A DNA stretch of 11,622 bases. Source: an archaeon. Lineage in GTDB: Archaea > Hydrothermarchaeota > Hydrothermarchaeia > Hydrothermarchaeales > Hydrothermarchaeaceae. Positions 4,892 through 9,905 of the stretch are shown here, piece after piece. The notes under the pieces are model-generated. The model was not told where the DNA came from. It made no database searches and saw only the letters and a program-made list of their open reading frames with translations. How positions within the stretch are numbered: the stretch's first letter is position 1; every line of letters begins with the position of its first letter. The translations under genes and the position numbers were made by a program. The DNA lies in contig JAHJSX010000142.1 of the NCBI GenBank assembly GCA_018830205.1, positions 1 to 11,622 on the forward strand. The letters run 5' to 3'.

Positions 4892-6331
4892 TTAATGCTT
4901 TGCAAATGTGGGCAAAAGGACCTGTTCGTACTTCCTTATCTCCACGGGGTACTTTGCCGTGAGGCATCCCGTGCAAAGCCTTTTCTTGCTTAGTCCTATT
5001 GCTTGTGCTAAGCCCCCCAGCTTTAAATATTTTAGGGAGTCCGCTCCTATCATTTTTCGAACCTCTTCTACAGACTTATCCGATGCGGCAAGCTCTTTAT
5101 CTGTGGGCATGTCAATCCCGAGCTTGCAAAGCGATTTAATTGGCGGGCAGCCGACCCTCATGTGCACCTCTTTTGCGCCCGCGTCCTTTAGGATTTTTAT
5201 AATCCTGCCGGATGTCGTCCCCCTTACTATGCTGTCGTCAAAAAGGAGTACTTTTTTGCCCTTGACCTCTGATAGCATGGGGTTCAGCTTCAGCCTTACT
5301 GCAAGCTCCCTTGCCTGCTGGTCAGGGAGGATGAATGTTCTCCCGACATACCTGTTCCTTATGAGGCTCTCCTTGTAGGGTATCCCGCTTGCTTTTGCGT
5401 ACCCGAGCGCAAATGGAATCGATGAATCTGGTATCGGGGATACGAAGTCCACATCGACGTCGTCCTCGCCCGCTATTATCTCCCCAATCTTCTCCCTCAC
5501 CTTGTACGTGGGGATGCCGTTAAGGACCGAATCCGGCCTTGCGAAGTAAACGTACTCGAACATGCAGTGTGCGGTCCTGTTGATGTTGAATGCGCGGTGG
5601 CTTTTCTGGCCATCTTGGTTTACAGTGAATATCTCGCCCGGCTTTACGTCCCGCTTGAACTTTGCACCTATCACATCGAACGCGACGCTTTCTGAGGCAA
5701 TGATTGTCTGGCCGTCTATCTGGCCTATGCTGAGGGGCCTTATGCCAAGAGGGTCGCGCACGCCGGTGAGCCCGGCTTCCGTAAGTATAACAATGGAATA
5801 GGAGCCGACAAGCTTTTTCATTGTCTCGGCAATCGACTTTACAAGGTCGTCTGTTTTCATGAGCTCCCTGATTATCAGGTGCGCTATGACCTCTGTGTCT
5901 GTCGTGGAAGTGAAAGTCTGGCCAAGCCCCTCAAGGCGCTCCCGAAGCTCCCTTGAATTAACGATGTTCCCGTTGTGCGCTATGGCCATCGTGCCTCCTG
6001 AATAGCTGACCACAAAGGGCTGTGCGTTCTCAATCATCGACTCCCCGGTCGTTGAATACCTCACATGCCCGATTCCCGCATGCCCCTTCAGGTTGTCAAC
6101 CTTTTCGATATCGAAAAACTCGACAACAAGCCCCATCCCTTTTTCCGTGTGAAACTCCCCGCCGTTATATGTTGTTATCCCGCAGGACTCCTGGCCACGG
6201 TGCTGAAGGGACAGAAGGCCGTAGAATAAAGACGGCGAAACATGGTCCCCCTTCTCGGAATAAGTCCCGACCACGCCGCACTTATCTCGCAGCCCTATAA
6301 AAGTCTCTTGCCGTGCTTTTTGTTCTGCCAA
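4892..6331 (-). CDS. purF: Amidophosphoribosyltransferase (PurF)
   Basis: Catalyses the first committed step of purine synthesis: glutamine plus PRPP gives phosphoribosylamine. The N-terminal glutamine amidotransferase domain starts at the nucleophile Cys in DKCGVVGTYS, followed by LQHRGQES and GIGHVRYSTTG. The C-terminal phosphoribosyltransferase domain has the PRPP loop LLFDDSIVRGTTS. Four cysteines (AHCMFE, KSLCKLG, LCTGC) match the 4Fe-4S ligands of the Bacillus-type enzyme, which is oxygen-sensitive and processed. The nucleophile is not at the N-terminus, so a propeptide must be cleaved. I chose TTG at 6331, which has GAGGAA eight bases ahead and gives a 17-residue propeptide. An in-frame ATG at 6379 would make it longer. 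The gene overlaps the end of the L37e gene by 37 bases. Confidence 0.95.
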   Translation of the reverse strand: MAEQKARQETFIGLRDKCGVVGTYSEKGDHVSPSLFYGLLSLQHRGQESCGITTYNGGEFHTEKGMGLVVEFFDIEKVDNLKGHAGIGHVRYSTTGESMIENAQPFVVSYSGGTMAIAHNGNIVNSRELRERLEGLGQTFTSTTDTEVIAHLIIRELMKTDDLVKSIAETMKKLVGSYSIVILTEAGLTGVRDPLGIRPLSIGQIDGQTIIASESVAFDVIGAKFKRDVKPGEIFTVNQDGQKSHRAFNINRTAHCMFEYVYFARPDSVLNGIPTYKVREKIGEIIAGEDDVDVDFVSPIPDSSIPFALGYAKASGIPYKESLIRNRYVGRTFILPDQQARELAVRLKLNPMLSEVKGKKVLLFDDSIVRGTTSGRIIKILKDAGAKEVHMRVGCPPIKSLCKLGIDMPTDKELAASDKSVEEVRKMIGADSLKYLKLGGLAQAIGLSKKRLCTGCLTAKYPVEIRKYEQVLLPTFAKH

Positions 6332-6477
6332 GAATAATTCCTCAGTTTTTTGCTCTTTCCAAAACCACATGAAGAGCAAACTTTCTGCTTTTTATGGAAT
6401 GAATTGCTTCCGCATCTTCTGCAGCGGATATGAAGAGTCTTGGTCCGTTTGCCCTGTGCGGGCGTGCCTTTGCTCAT
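6295..6477 (-). CDS. rpl37e: 50S ribosomal protein L37e
   Basis: Zinc-binding protein of the archaeal/eukaryotic large ribosomal subunit, 60 residues, full length. It starts MSKGTPAQGKR, as L37e proteins do, and has the two zinc pairs CRRC (19-22) and CSSC (34-37) separated by basic residues. GGTGAG just before the start overlaps the stop of the LSm gene and serves as ribosome binding site. The order LSm, L37e, purF is one I know from other Euryarchaeota. The ribosome binding site and TTG start of purF lie inside the 3' end of this gene, so the two are translationally linked. Confidence 0.96.
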   Translation of the reverse strand: MSKGTPAQGKRTKTLHIRCRRCGSNSFHKKQKVCSSCGFGKSKKLRNYSWQNKKHGKRLL

Positions 6478-6490
6478 TTTCTTAACTCAC

Positions 6491-6712
6491 CTACGGGGAA
6501 ATTGAAACCACACTGTCCCCGCGGATTATGACCATGCCAAGCCGGCGTTCGGCCTTTCCATCTTTTACCTCGTCCGCATTCTGCATCACGAGGTTCATGT
6601 GCATGTCATACCCCGTCAATTTCCCTCGATATTCTATTCCGCCTTTGATTGAAACAATGACAGGGGAACCAAGAGCATTGTGAAGTACATCCAACGGTTT
6701 CTGTGTAGTCAT
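6491..6712 (-). CDS. Sm-like archaeal protein (LSm/SmAP)
   Basis: RNA-binding protein that assembles into a ring, usually a heptamer, binding U-rich RNA; 73 residues. The Sm1 motif is GIEYRGKLTGYDMHMNLVMQNA, split here around residues 25-46, and contains the RNA-contact residues of D-x-H-M-N. The Sm2 motif is VIIRGDSVVSI near the C-terminus, with the conserved Arg-Gly. First gene of the minus-strand operon LSm-L37e-purF-tRNA-Ala. Its promoter is shared head to head with the PUA gene, and GAGAGG lies about ten bases before the ATG. Confidence 0.95.
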   Translation of the reverse strand: MTTQKPLDVLHNALGSPVIVSIKGGIEYRGKLTGYDMHMNLVMQNADEVKDGKAERRLGMVIIRGDSVVSISP

Positions 6713-6736
6713 TTGTAAACATCCTCTCGTCTAAAC

Positions 6737-6747
6737 GTATTTAAATC
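6737..6747. promoter_or_regulatory. Divergent promoter between LSm and the PUA gene
   Basis: One near-palindromic TATA element, GTATTTAAATC, sits between two divergent genes 55 bases apart. On the minus strand it would start LSm transcripts near 6715-6718. On the plus strand it would start the PUA transcript at about 6767-6770, right at ATG 6768, so that mRNA is probably leaderless. Confidence 0.5.
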
Positions 6748-6767
6748 TGACGGTGCTAAGTCGGTTC

Positions 6768-7241
6768 ATGAAGCGTTATTTTGCCCGCAAAGACCTGCTT
6801 GCGTCTATTAAAGGCGACCTTGCTAACATATCAAAAGAATTTGCAGATATCCTGCCCGAAAACGTCGAGGTTGTGGAGATGAAGGGCAATAAATACGTAA
6901 TCGGCGAGAGCGGGGTGCTTGTCTTTGGCTCGCAGAAGGGCTTTTTCCCTACCGTCAAGGGGGCGCTTTTGATAGAGGACAAGGAAAAAAGGACCGTGGT
7001 CGTTGACAAGGGGGCGATTTCCTTTGTTATCAATGGGGCCGATATTATGCGGCCCGGGGTTGTCAAGTGGGATGTGGGCATCAAGAAGGGCGATTACGTT
7101 ATAATCAGGGAGGAGACCCACAGCAAGGCTATTGGGATTGGGGAGGCGTTATGGGATGGGAGCGAGTTTGAGGGGAAGGCAACGGGCAAGTGCGTGAAGA
7201 GCTTGTATTTTGTCGGTGATGATGTCTGGAAGATGGGGTGA
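6768..7241 (+). CDS. PUA-domain RNA-binding protein, MCTS1-like
   Basis: 157 residues. An N-terminal pre-PUA part (about 1-70, including FFPTVKGALL) is followed by a PUA domain: VVVDKGAISFVINGADIMRPGVVK, then KKGDYVIIREETHSKAIGIGEAL. This is the layout of archaeal MCTS1/MCT-1 relatives, thought to act with the ribosome and initiator tRNA in translation initiation and recycling. The end, VKSLYFVGDDVWKM, corresponds to the family's NIHYLNDGLWHM. The ATG at 6768 is preferred: it fits the TATA box for a leaderless mRNA, and KRYFARKDLL is the usual family opening. An in-frame GTG at 6753 is possible. The last 17 codons recur three times downstream (copies at 7931, 9023 and 9673), which marks this gene's 3' end as an apparent integration site. 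Confidence 0.87.
   Translation: MKRYFARKDLLASIKGDLANISKEFADILPENVEVVEMKGNKYVIGESGVLVFGSQKGFFPTVKGALLIEDKEKRTVVVDKGAISFVINGADIMRPGVVKWDVGIKKGDYVIIREETHSKAIGIGEALWDGSEFEGKATGKCVKSLYFVGDDVWKMG
7191..7241 (+). repeat. PUA-tail repeat, copy 1 (the live gene end)
   Basis: The final 51 bases of the PUA gene, encoding CVKSLYFVGDDVWKMG and stop. This is the reference for the three downstream copies. All four keep the GTATTTTGT core and the frame. Copy 2 matches it at 48 of 51 positions; copies 3 and 4 differ more, many of the changes being synonymous. Confidence 0.85.
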
Positions 7242-7248
7242 TTGTTTC

Positions 7249-7289
7249 AATCCCTTTTATCCCGGCTCTTGTGGGAATACTTTTTAAAG
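7249..7289 (+). promoter_or_regulatory. Terminator-like run and promoter of the PIN module
   Basis: AATCCCTTTTATCCC (7249-7263) follows the PUA stop and repeats the run seen at 3799-3812. A TATA-like CTTTTTAAAG at 7280-7289 predicts a transcript start at about 7310-7314. The antitoxin ATG at 7313 would then be leaderless. Confidence 0.4.
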
Positions 7290-7312
7290 GTGAATAAACA
7301 GAAATAATAGGT

Positions 7313-7513
7313 ATGGAAGTAGACACCAGAGACATTAATTCCTCCAAAATAATCAAAGGCCTGATAGAAAAGGGCAAGATAACCCTGGATGACCTCATCA
7401 CAGAGATCCAGGAACAGGCCAAGGCCACGGGAGCCGCAAAGCCGCCTCATGAGGAGATACTGAAATCCCTGAAACTCACCCGGAAAGAAATCTTCAGGAA
7501 GCATTTTGGATGA
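7313..7513 (+). CDS. Putative antitoxin of the PIN toxin
   Basis: A 66-residue, mostly helical, charged protein with no family I can name. Its place is what suggests the role: a short gene directly ahead of a PIN-domain nuclease, with stop and start overlapping as ATGA (7510-7513). Its second half, KPPHEEILKSLKLTRKEIFRKHF, is basic and could wrap the toxin or bind DNA. No ribbon-helix-helix or AbrB-type DNA-binding motif is obvious. The upstream TATA box gives a leaderless start. The pair sits exactly between PUA-tail copies 1 and 2. Confidence 0.65.
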   Translation: MEVDTRDINSSKIIKGLIEKGKITLDDLITEIQEQAKATGAAKPPHEEILKSLKLTRKEIFRKHFG

Positions 7514-7932
7514 AGGCCTACCTGGATACAAACGTCTTTATCAATATGCTCCACTCTCCCGGCTCTAGTTCTGCAAAGATTATCTCTATCTGCAGCAGTG
7601 GAGCATTTACGCCTTTCGTCTCTGAATACGGCATCGCCGAGATGATTGAAAATGCAAAACGAAATCTCGGTAAGGACGTCGCCAGTTCTCTGCGAGCTCT
7701 GATTTTCAGCATCCCCGGGCTTGTGATTGTAAAAGACTCCGAAATCAAGGACGGGTTGGGCGAATTCAAAGGACTGGTAAAAGACCTGGACGACATCCCA
7801 CATATTGCAGCATGCTTTCATGTAGGGTGTGAAGTCTTCATCACGAGCAACCGAAGGCTGACCCAGATGAAAATCAAAGACATGCTGGCCTTTAAAGGCC
7901 CGGACGAATTCCTGGAAATGCTGCAGCTTTAA
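7510..7932 (+). CDS. PIN-domain nuclease, toxin-like (VapC-type)
   Basis: 140 residues, the usual size of a single PIN domain. The acidic metal site can be followed: Asp6 in AYLDTNVFI, Glu44 in EYGIAEM, and Asp94/Asp95 in DLDDIPHIAAC. The final position reads ITSNRRL (111-117), with Ser-Asn where TxD or TxN is usual. Such proteins are magnesium-dependent RNases that in VapBC pairs cut tRNA or rRNA. The target here is unknown. The gene overlaps its putative antitoxin by ATGA. Its TAA stop (7930-7932) touches the first base of the displaced PUA tail (copy 2), so the module fills the gap between copies 1 and 2 completely. Confidence 0.87.
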   Translation: MKAYLDTNVFINMLHSPGSSSAKIISICSSGAFTPFVSEYGIAEMIENAKRNLGKDVASSLRALIFSIPGLVIVKDSEIKDGLGEFKGLVKDLDDIPHIAACFHVGCEVFITSNRRLTQMKIKDMLAFKGPDEFLEMLQL

Positions 7933-8020
7933 GGCATTGGGCTTAATTGCGGCCAAAAAAAGCGGGAAATGCGTGAAGAGCCAGTATTTTGTCGGTGATG
8001 ATGTCTGGAAGATGGGGTAA
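7931..8020 (+). pseudogene. PUA-tail repeat, copy 2 (displaced PUA gene end)
   Basis: In frame with its stop this reads KALGLIAAKKSGKCVKSQYF and then VGDDVWKMG. It parallels KAIGIGEAL...GKATGKCVKSLYFVGDDVWKMG at the end of the PUA gene, with a gap in the middle. The last 51 bases (7970-8020) match copy 1 at 48 positions. There is no start codon or upstream gene body, so it is a leftover tail and not a gene. The near identity of the 51-base core compared with the looser match before it suggests that the core itself was the recombination site, or was converted recently. Confidence 0.8.
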
Positions 8021-8083
8021 TCCGTAAGAATTACTTTTTCTTTAATAAGGCCTTAAACTCGCTTTTGCTTATGCCGATGTCAT

Positions 8084-8260
8084 TCAAGATGATACTTTGA
8101 TGTGCAGCCTGATCACATCTGCGAGATTGCCCATGAGTTCCTCATAGGTTTCTGCCTGGGCGTAGCATCCCTGCAAAGTAGGGCAGAACGCATAATACCC
8201 GTCCCCGTCTTTCTCAATGACCACAGGAATGTCAAGTTCCCGCTCAGATGTCTTTTTCAT
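8084..8260 (-). CDS. HicB-like antitoxin, orphan and possibly frameshifted
   Basis: 58 residues: MKKTSERELDIPVVIEKDGD continues as GYYAFCPTLQGCYAQAETYE and then EELMGNLADVIRLHIK. The pattern E-D-G-x-Y-x-A-x-CP-L-Q-GC-x-(A/S)-x-G/A-x-T-x-E-E-L is that of HicB/UPF0150 proteins, which neutralise HicA mRNA nucleases. It stops at TGA 8084-8086. After a one-base shift the frame continues as SIILNDIGISKSEFKALLKK to TAA at 8031-8033, which would give a more usual length, so a frameshift near 8090 is likely. No HicA gene is next to it. A TATA box lies at 8285-8295 on the minus strand, giving a leaderless start. Confidence 0.75.
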   Translation of the reverse strand: MKKTSERELDIPVVIEKDGDGYYAFCPTLQGCYAQAETYEELMGNLADVIRLHIKVSS

Positions 8261-8284
8261 CAGATATAACTAGCAGCATTAACG

Positions 8285-8295
8285 TATAAAAATAT
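8285..8295 (-). promoter_or_regulatory. TATA box for the HicB-like gene
   Basis: On the minus strand this reads ATATTTTTATA, about 27 bases ahead of ATG 8260. It is the only clear promoter element between the toxin gene and the HicB-like gene, and implies separate transcription of the latter. Confidence 0.45.
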
Positions 8296-8318
8296 GATGC
8301 GTAGCAGTCGATGATGCC

Positions 8319-8633
8319 CTATGTTTTTAACCCACTCAAGCGCTTTGCTATCTCATCGAAAACGAGCCTCTTCTTTTCCGGCGTTAAGTGGAATACGGTC
8401 TTTGAAATCATTGCCTTTGATATCGTGAATATATAGTTCAGCTTTATCACGCTGTCCTTTGCCGCGCCCTCACTTTTTGCAAGGGGCACGCCTTTCATGT
8501 TTGGATTGCTCGTAATGCCTGCCACGACCACATTGCCAAACTCCTCAAACAGGACGAGGGCAGGCCTCTTTTTTATCTCAAAGGTGTCAGTGAACTGCAA
8601 CCTTGCCACTACAACGTCCCCGGCCCTAGACAT
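8319..8633 (-). CDS. MazF/PemK-like toxin
   Basis: 104 residues with the PemK/MazF plan. The first strand is GDVVVARLQFTD. KKRPALVLFEEFGNVVVAGI (21-40) is the family's KxRPavVl segment with the catalytic-loop basic residues. SVIKLNYIFTISKAMISKTV (61-80) has the late strand with the conserved Ser/Thr-Lys region. Members are single-strand RNA endonucleases acting in the cytoplasm. Cut specificity is unknown. The start ATG overlaps the end of the antitoxin gene by eight bases (8626-8633), the usual antitoxin-first arrangement. Confidence 0.85.
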   Translation of the reverse strand: MSRAGDVVVARLQFTDTFEIKKRPALVLFEEFGNVVVAGITSNPNMKGVPLAKSEGAAKDSVIKLNYIFTISKAMISKTVFHLTPEKKRLVFDEIAKRLSGLKT

Positions 8634-8853
8634 CTTCCCACGCCTCGTCCTCTTTGTTGTCCCACAGCTCCTTCATCTTTGGCTGCTGGGTTTTGTGGAG
8701 AAATTCATCATACTGGTTCCGCATCTTTACGCTTTTTTTAAGCTCAATAAGATGCAAAATCAACTCATTGTATGTCTGGCGGGGATATTCTTTCGCATCT
8801 TTTAGGGCCTTCACGAGGGATTTGTCCAGCTGTATAGTTGTTACATCGGCCAT
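8626..8853 (-). CDS. Ribbon-helix-helix antitoxin of the MazF/PemK-like toxin
   Basis: 75 residues. The N-terminus VTTIQLDKSLVKALKDAK is a ribbon-helix-helix strand and first helix. QTYNELILHLIELKKSVK is the second helix, so it should bind DNA as a dimer. The C-terminal acidic part, ELWDNKEDEAWEDV, is the likely toxin-binding tail. An AGGTG site lies seven bases before the ATG. The promoter region is full of palindromic TATATA sequence (8873-8894), a plausible site for self-repression. First gene of a two-gene operon with the toxin. Confidence 0.82.
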   Translation of the reverse strand: MADVTTIQLDKSLVKALKDAKEYPRQTYNELILHLIELKKSVKMRNQYDEFLHKTQQPKMKELWDNKEDEAWEDV

Positions 8854-8860
8854 TATATAT

Positions 8861-8894
8861 CACCTATAGTAAATATATAGTTGGTTATATATAA
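8861..8894 (-). promoter_or_regulatory. Promoter and likely operator of the toxin-antitoxin operon
   Basis: ATATATA (8873-8879) and TATATAT (8886-8892) form an inverted repeat around GTTGGT. The right arm is part of the perfect palindrome TTATATATAA (8885-8894), which also serves as TATA box for a start near 8863. AGGTG at 8861-8865 is the ribosome binding site. This suits a ribbon-helix-helix autorepressor. Confidence 0.45.
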
Positions 8895-9022
8895 GGTTAT
8901 CTTAATAGGCATCTGCCGGTTACAGCAATATTAACAAATGTTTAATTTGGGTGTAACATGAAAAATCTATTCATGGACTTTTTAACTGTCATGAAAAGGC
9001 TCAAGAGGGAGTTTGAAGGGGG
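8895..9022. other. Gene-poor stretch before PUA-tail copy 3
   Basis: No recognisable gene. A 24-codon plus-strand ORF (8958-9032, MKNLFMDFLTVMKRLKREFE followed by GGRL) has no clear ribosome binding site. Its end, AGGGAGTTTGAAGGGG (about 9005-9020), resembles AGCGAGTTTGAGGGGAAG of the PUA gene at 7161-7178. It may be the ragged end of yet another tail copy, or coincidence. Confidence 0.3.
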
Positions 9023-9130
9023 GCGCTTATAGGGGGAGCGGCCAGCGGCGAAGAATTCGAGGGCAATACAACGGGAAAATGTGTTAAGAGTTTGTATTTT
9101 GTTGGGGATGAGGTCGGGGGGATGGGATGA
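9023..9130 (+). pseudogene. PUA-tail repeat, copy 3 (displaced PUA gene end)
   Basis: In frame with TGA at 9128-9130 this reads ALIGGAASGEEFEG, NTTGKCVKSLYFVGDEVGGM and a final G. It matches GIGEALWDGSEFEGKATGKCVKSLYFVGDDVWKMG of the live gene over 35 codons. Many codon differences are silent (TGT for TGC, GTT for GTG, AGT for AGC), so the source was a functional homologue in another lineage, not a recent copy of this gene. There is no start or gene body. Confidence 0.78.
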
Positions 9131-9133
9131 TGA

Positions 9134-9166
9134 GGGGAGCTTTGGAAACTTGTTAGGTGTTCAAAT
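9134..9166 (+). repeat. Flank repeat after PUA-tail copy 3
   Basis: 33 bases starting GGGGAGCTTTGG and ending in AACTTGTTAGGTGTTCAAAT. They match 9728-9760 with four differences. With the preceding tail this makes a direct repeat of nearly 90 bases bracketing the small membrane protein gene. Confidence 0.7.
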
Positions 9167-9294
9167 GAAAATTGCATTAAGGTCAAGAGACAATTCGTTG
9201 TTTACGCCAAAGACAGAAATGAAAGACATAGAATCAGCATGACATCTGGGAAAAAGATTACTAGTTTATATACAAGTTACACTAACCGATAGTC
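9167..9294 (+). promoter_or_regulatory. Leader region of the small membrane protein gene
   Basis: TTTATATA at 9265-9272 is a good TATA box placed so that transcription would start at or next to ATG 9295, giving a leaderless mRNA. The rest holds a 25-codon ORF (9165-9242, MKIALRSRDNSLFTPKTEMK and on) preceded by AGGTG in the flank repeat. I cannot support it as a gene. Confidence 0.45.
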
Positions 9295-9564
9295 ATGGTA
9301 TTTGATTTGTTGGCCTTCGCGGCAGGGGTTGTATATGGGTACGTAAACCCAGGGAAAGAGAAAAAGGGTAAACTGTTGAGGAAAGGGCTAAGGATGGGTG
9401 TGGTTGTCGGCATAGTGTTTGGATTTCTAAACCTGTTTTTAGAGGGGTCACTGGGTTTTGGGGCCACTCTTATCGGCTCCATCATCGGGATAGGTTTTCT
9501 GACATTGATATTCATTTTAGGCACTATAATAGGGGACTGGCTTGAACATAAGATTAAGAAGTAG
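9295..9564 (+). CDS. Small membrane protein of unknown function
   Basis: 89 residues with two to three hydrophobic segments: about 4-17, 34-50 and 53-80. Between the first and second lies a strongly basic loop (GKEKKGKLLRKGLR, 20-33) that should stay on the cytoplasmic side. Glycine-rich helices (GVVVGIVFGF, GSIIGIGF) suggest tight helix packing. The C-terminus EHKIKK is basic too. I do not recognise the family. It has a clear TATA box and a leaderless start, and it is the only cargo between PUA-tail copies 3 and 4. It could be a small membrane-active toxin or a helper of a lost element; neither is shown. Confidence 0.7.
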   Translation: MVFDLLAFAAGVVYGYVNPGKEKKGKLLRKGLRMGVVVGIVFGFLNLFLEGSLGFGATLIGSIIGIGFLTLIFILGTIIGDWLEHKIKK

Positions 9565-9634
9565 TCAGAAGGGGAGTCATCAAAAGAAAACTTATCAATT
9601 CTTAGACTTTCCGCAAAAAAACACCAGCACCAAA

Positions 9635-9659
9635 GTTAAGTAAAAACTCAACACTTAAC
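9635..9659. repeat. Stem-loop just before PUA-tail copy 4
   Basis: GTTAAGT (9635-9641) pairs with ACTTAAC (9653-9659) around an 11-base loop, 13 bases before the fourth tail copy. It could be a terminator or a site used at the boundary of the inserted piece. The surrounding 9565-9672 holds no gene that I can see. Confidence 0.35.
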
Positions 9660-9672
9660 AAAAACCTCAAAA

Positions 9673-9723
9673 TACGTGAAGAGTTTGTATTTTGTGGGGG
9701 ATGATGTTTGGGGGATGGGGTGA
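9673..9723 (+). pseudogene. PUA-tail repeat, copy 4 (displaced PUA gene end)
   Basis: 51 bases reading YVKSLYFVGDDVWGMG and TGA in the PUA frame, exactly the length of the core of the other copies. The match stops abruptly on the left (ACCTCAAAA before it is unrelated). It is followed by the same 33-base flank as copy 3, so copies 3 and 4 belong to one subtype while 1 and 2 belong to another. Confidence 0.78.
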
Positions 9724-9727
9724 GAAA

Positions 9728-9760
9728 GGGGATCTTCAGAAACTTGTTAGGTGTTCGAAT
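9728..9760 (+). repeat. Flank repeat after PUA-tail copy 4
   Basis: Second copy of the 33-base segment described at 9134-9166, with GAAACTTGTTAGGTGTTC fully conserved. After it the two sites part: copy 3 continues GAAAATTG, copy 4 continues as a tRNA end. Confidence 0.7.
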
Positions 9761-9773
9761 CCCGCAGGCCACT
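9753..9773 (+). pseudogene. tRNA 3'-end fragment
   Basis: GTTCGAATC followed by CCGC, AGGCCAC and T fits T-loop, T-stem 3' strand, acceptor 3' strand and discriminator of an archaeal tRNA. The 5' half of the T-stem should read GCGGG but reads AGGTG. No matching GTGGCCT acceptor strand lies upstream, so there is no complete tRNA. A T-rich tract follows, as after real tRNA genes. The segment is typical of what is left when an element integrates in a tRNA gene. Confidence 0.55.
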
Positions 9774-9841
9774 TATTGTATTTTTTTTATTTTTGTCTTT
9801 TCCCCTACTCCACATAGCAAAACTCTTCGGAAAGGGGAAAA
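9774..9841. terminator. T-rich tract and hairpin closing the repeat region
   Basis: A run of mostly T (9776-9801) follows the tRNA fragment and would terminate plus-strand transcripts. It is joined to a 9-bp inverted repeat, TTTTCCCCT (9798-9806) with AGGGGAAAA (9833-9841), which could end transcripts of the minus-strand gene cluster to the right. From here to 9905 I see nothing else. Confidence 0.45.
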
Positions 9842-9905
9842 ACAAGTAAAATAAGCCTAATTTAGCCTTGTTTTAATAAGCACAAACTCAATCTTCTTCG
9901 GAATT

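Noticed and set aside
4908..5378. 156-residue plus-strand frame over purF
   Set aside because: Complement of conserved purF codons, with low-complexity Ser/Leu content and no family signal.
9165..9242. 25-codon ORF after copy 3
   Set aside because: It has an AGGTG before the ATG, but that lies in the repeated flank, and the peptide has no recognisable features. Insufficient support.
7931..9723. Tail copies as real small genes
   Set aside because: None has a start codon with binding site in frame or a gene body. They are homologous only to the very end of the PUA protein.
7191..9723. CRISPR array
   Set aside because: Repeats are 51 bases with irregular spacing of 0.5 to 1.1 kb, coding in nature, and not spacer-like.
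9694..9773. Possible complete tRNA ending at the GTTCGAATCCCGC segment
   Set aside because: The T-stem 5' strand does not pair (AGGTG against CCCGC), no GTGGCCT acceptor strand and no anticodon arm are found upstream. Only the 3' fragment is supported.
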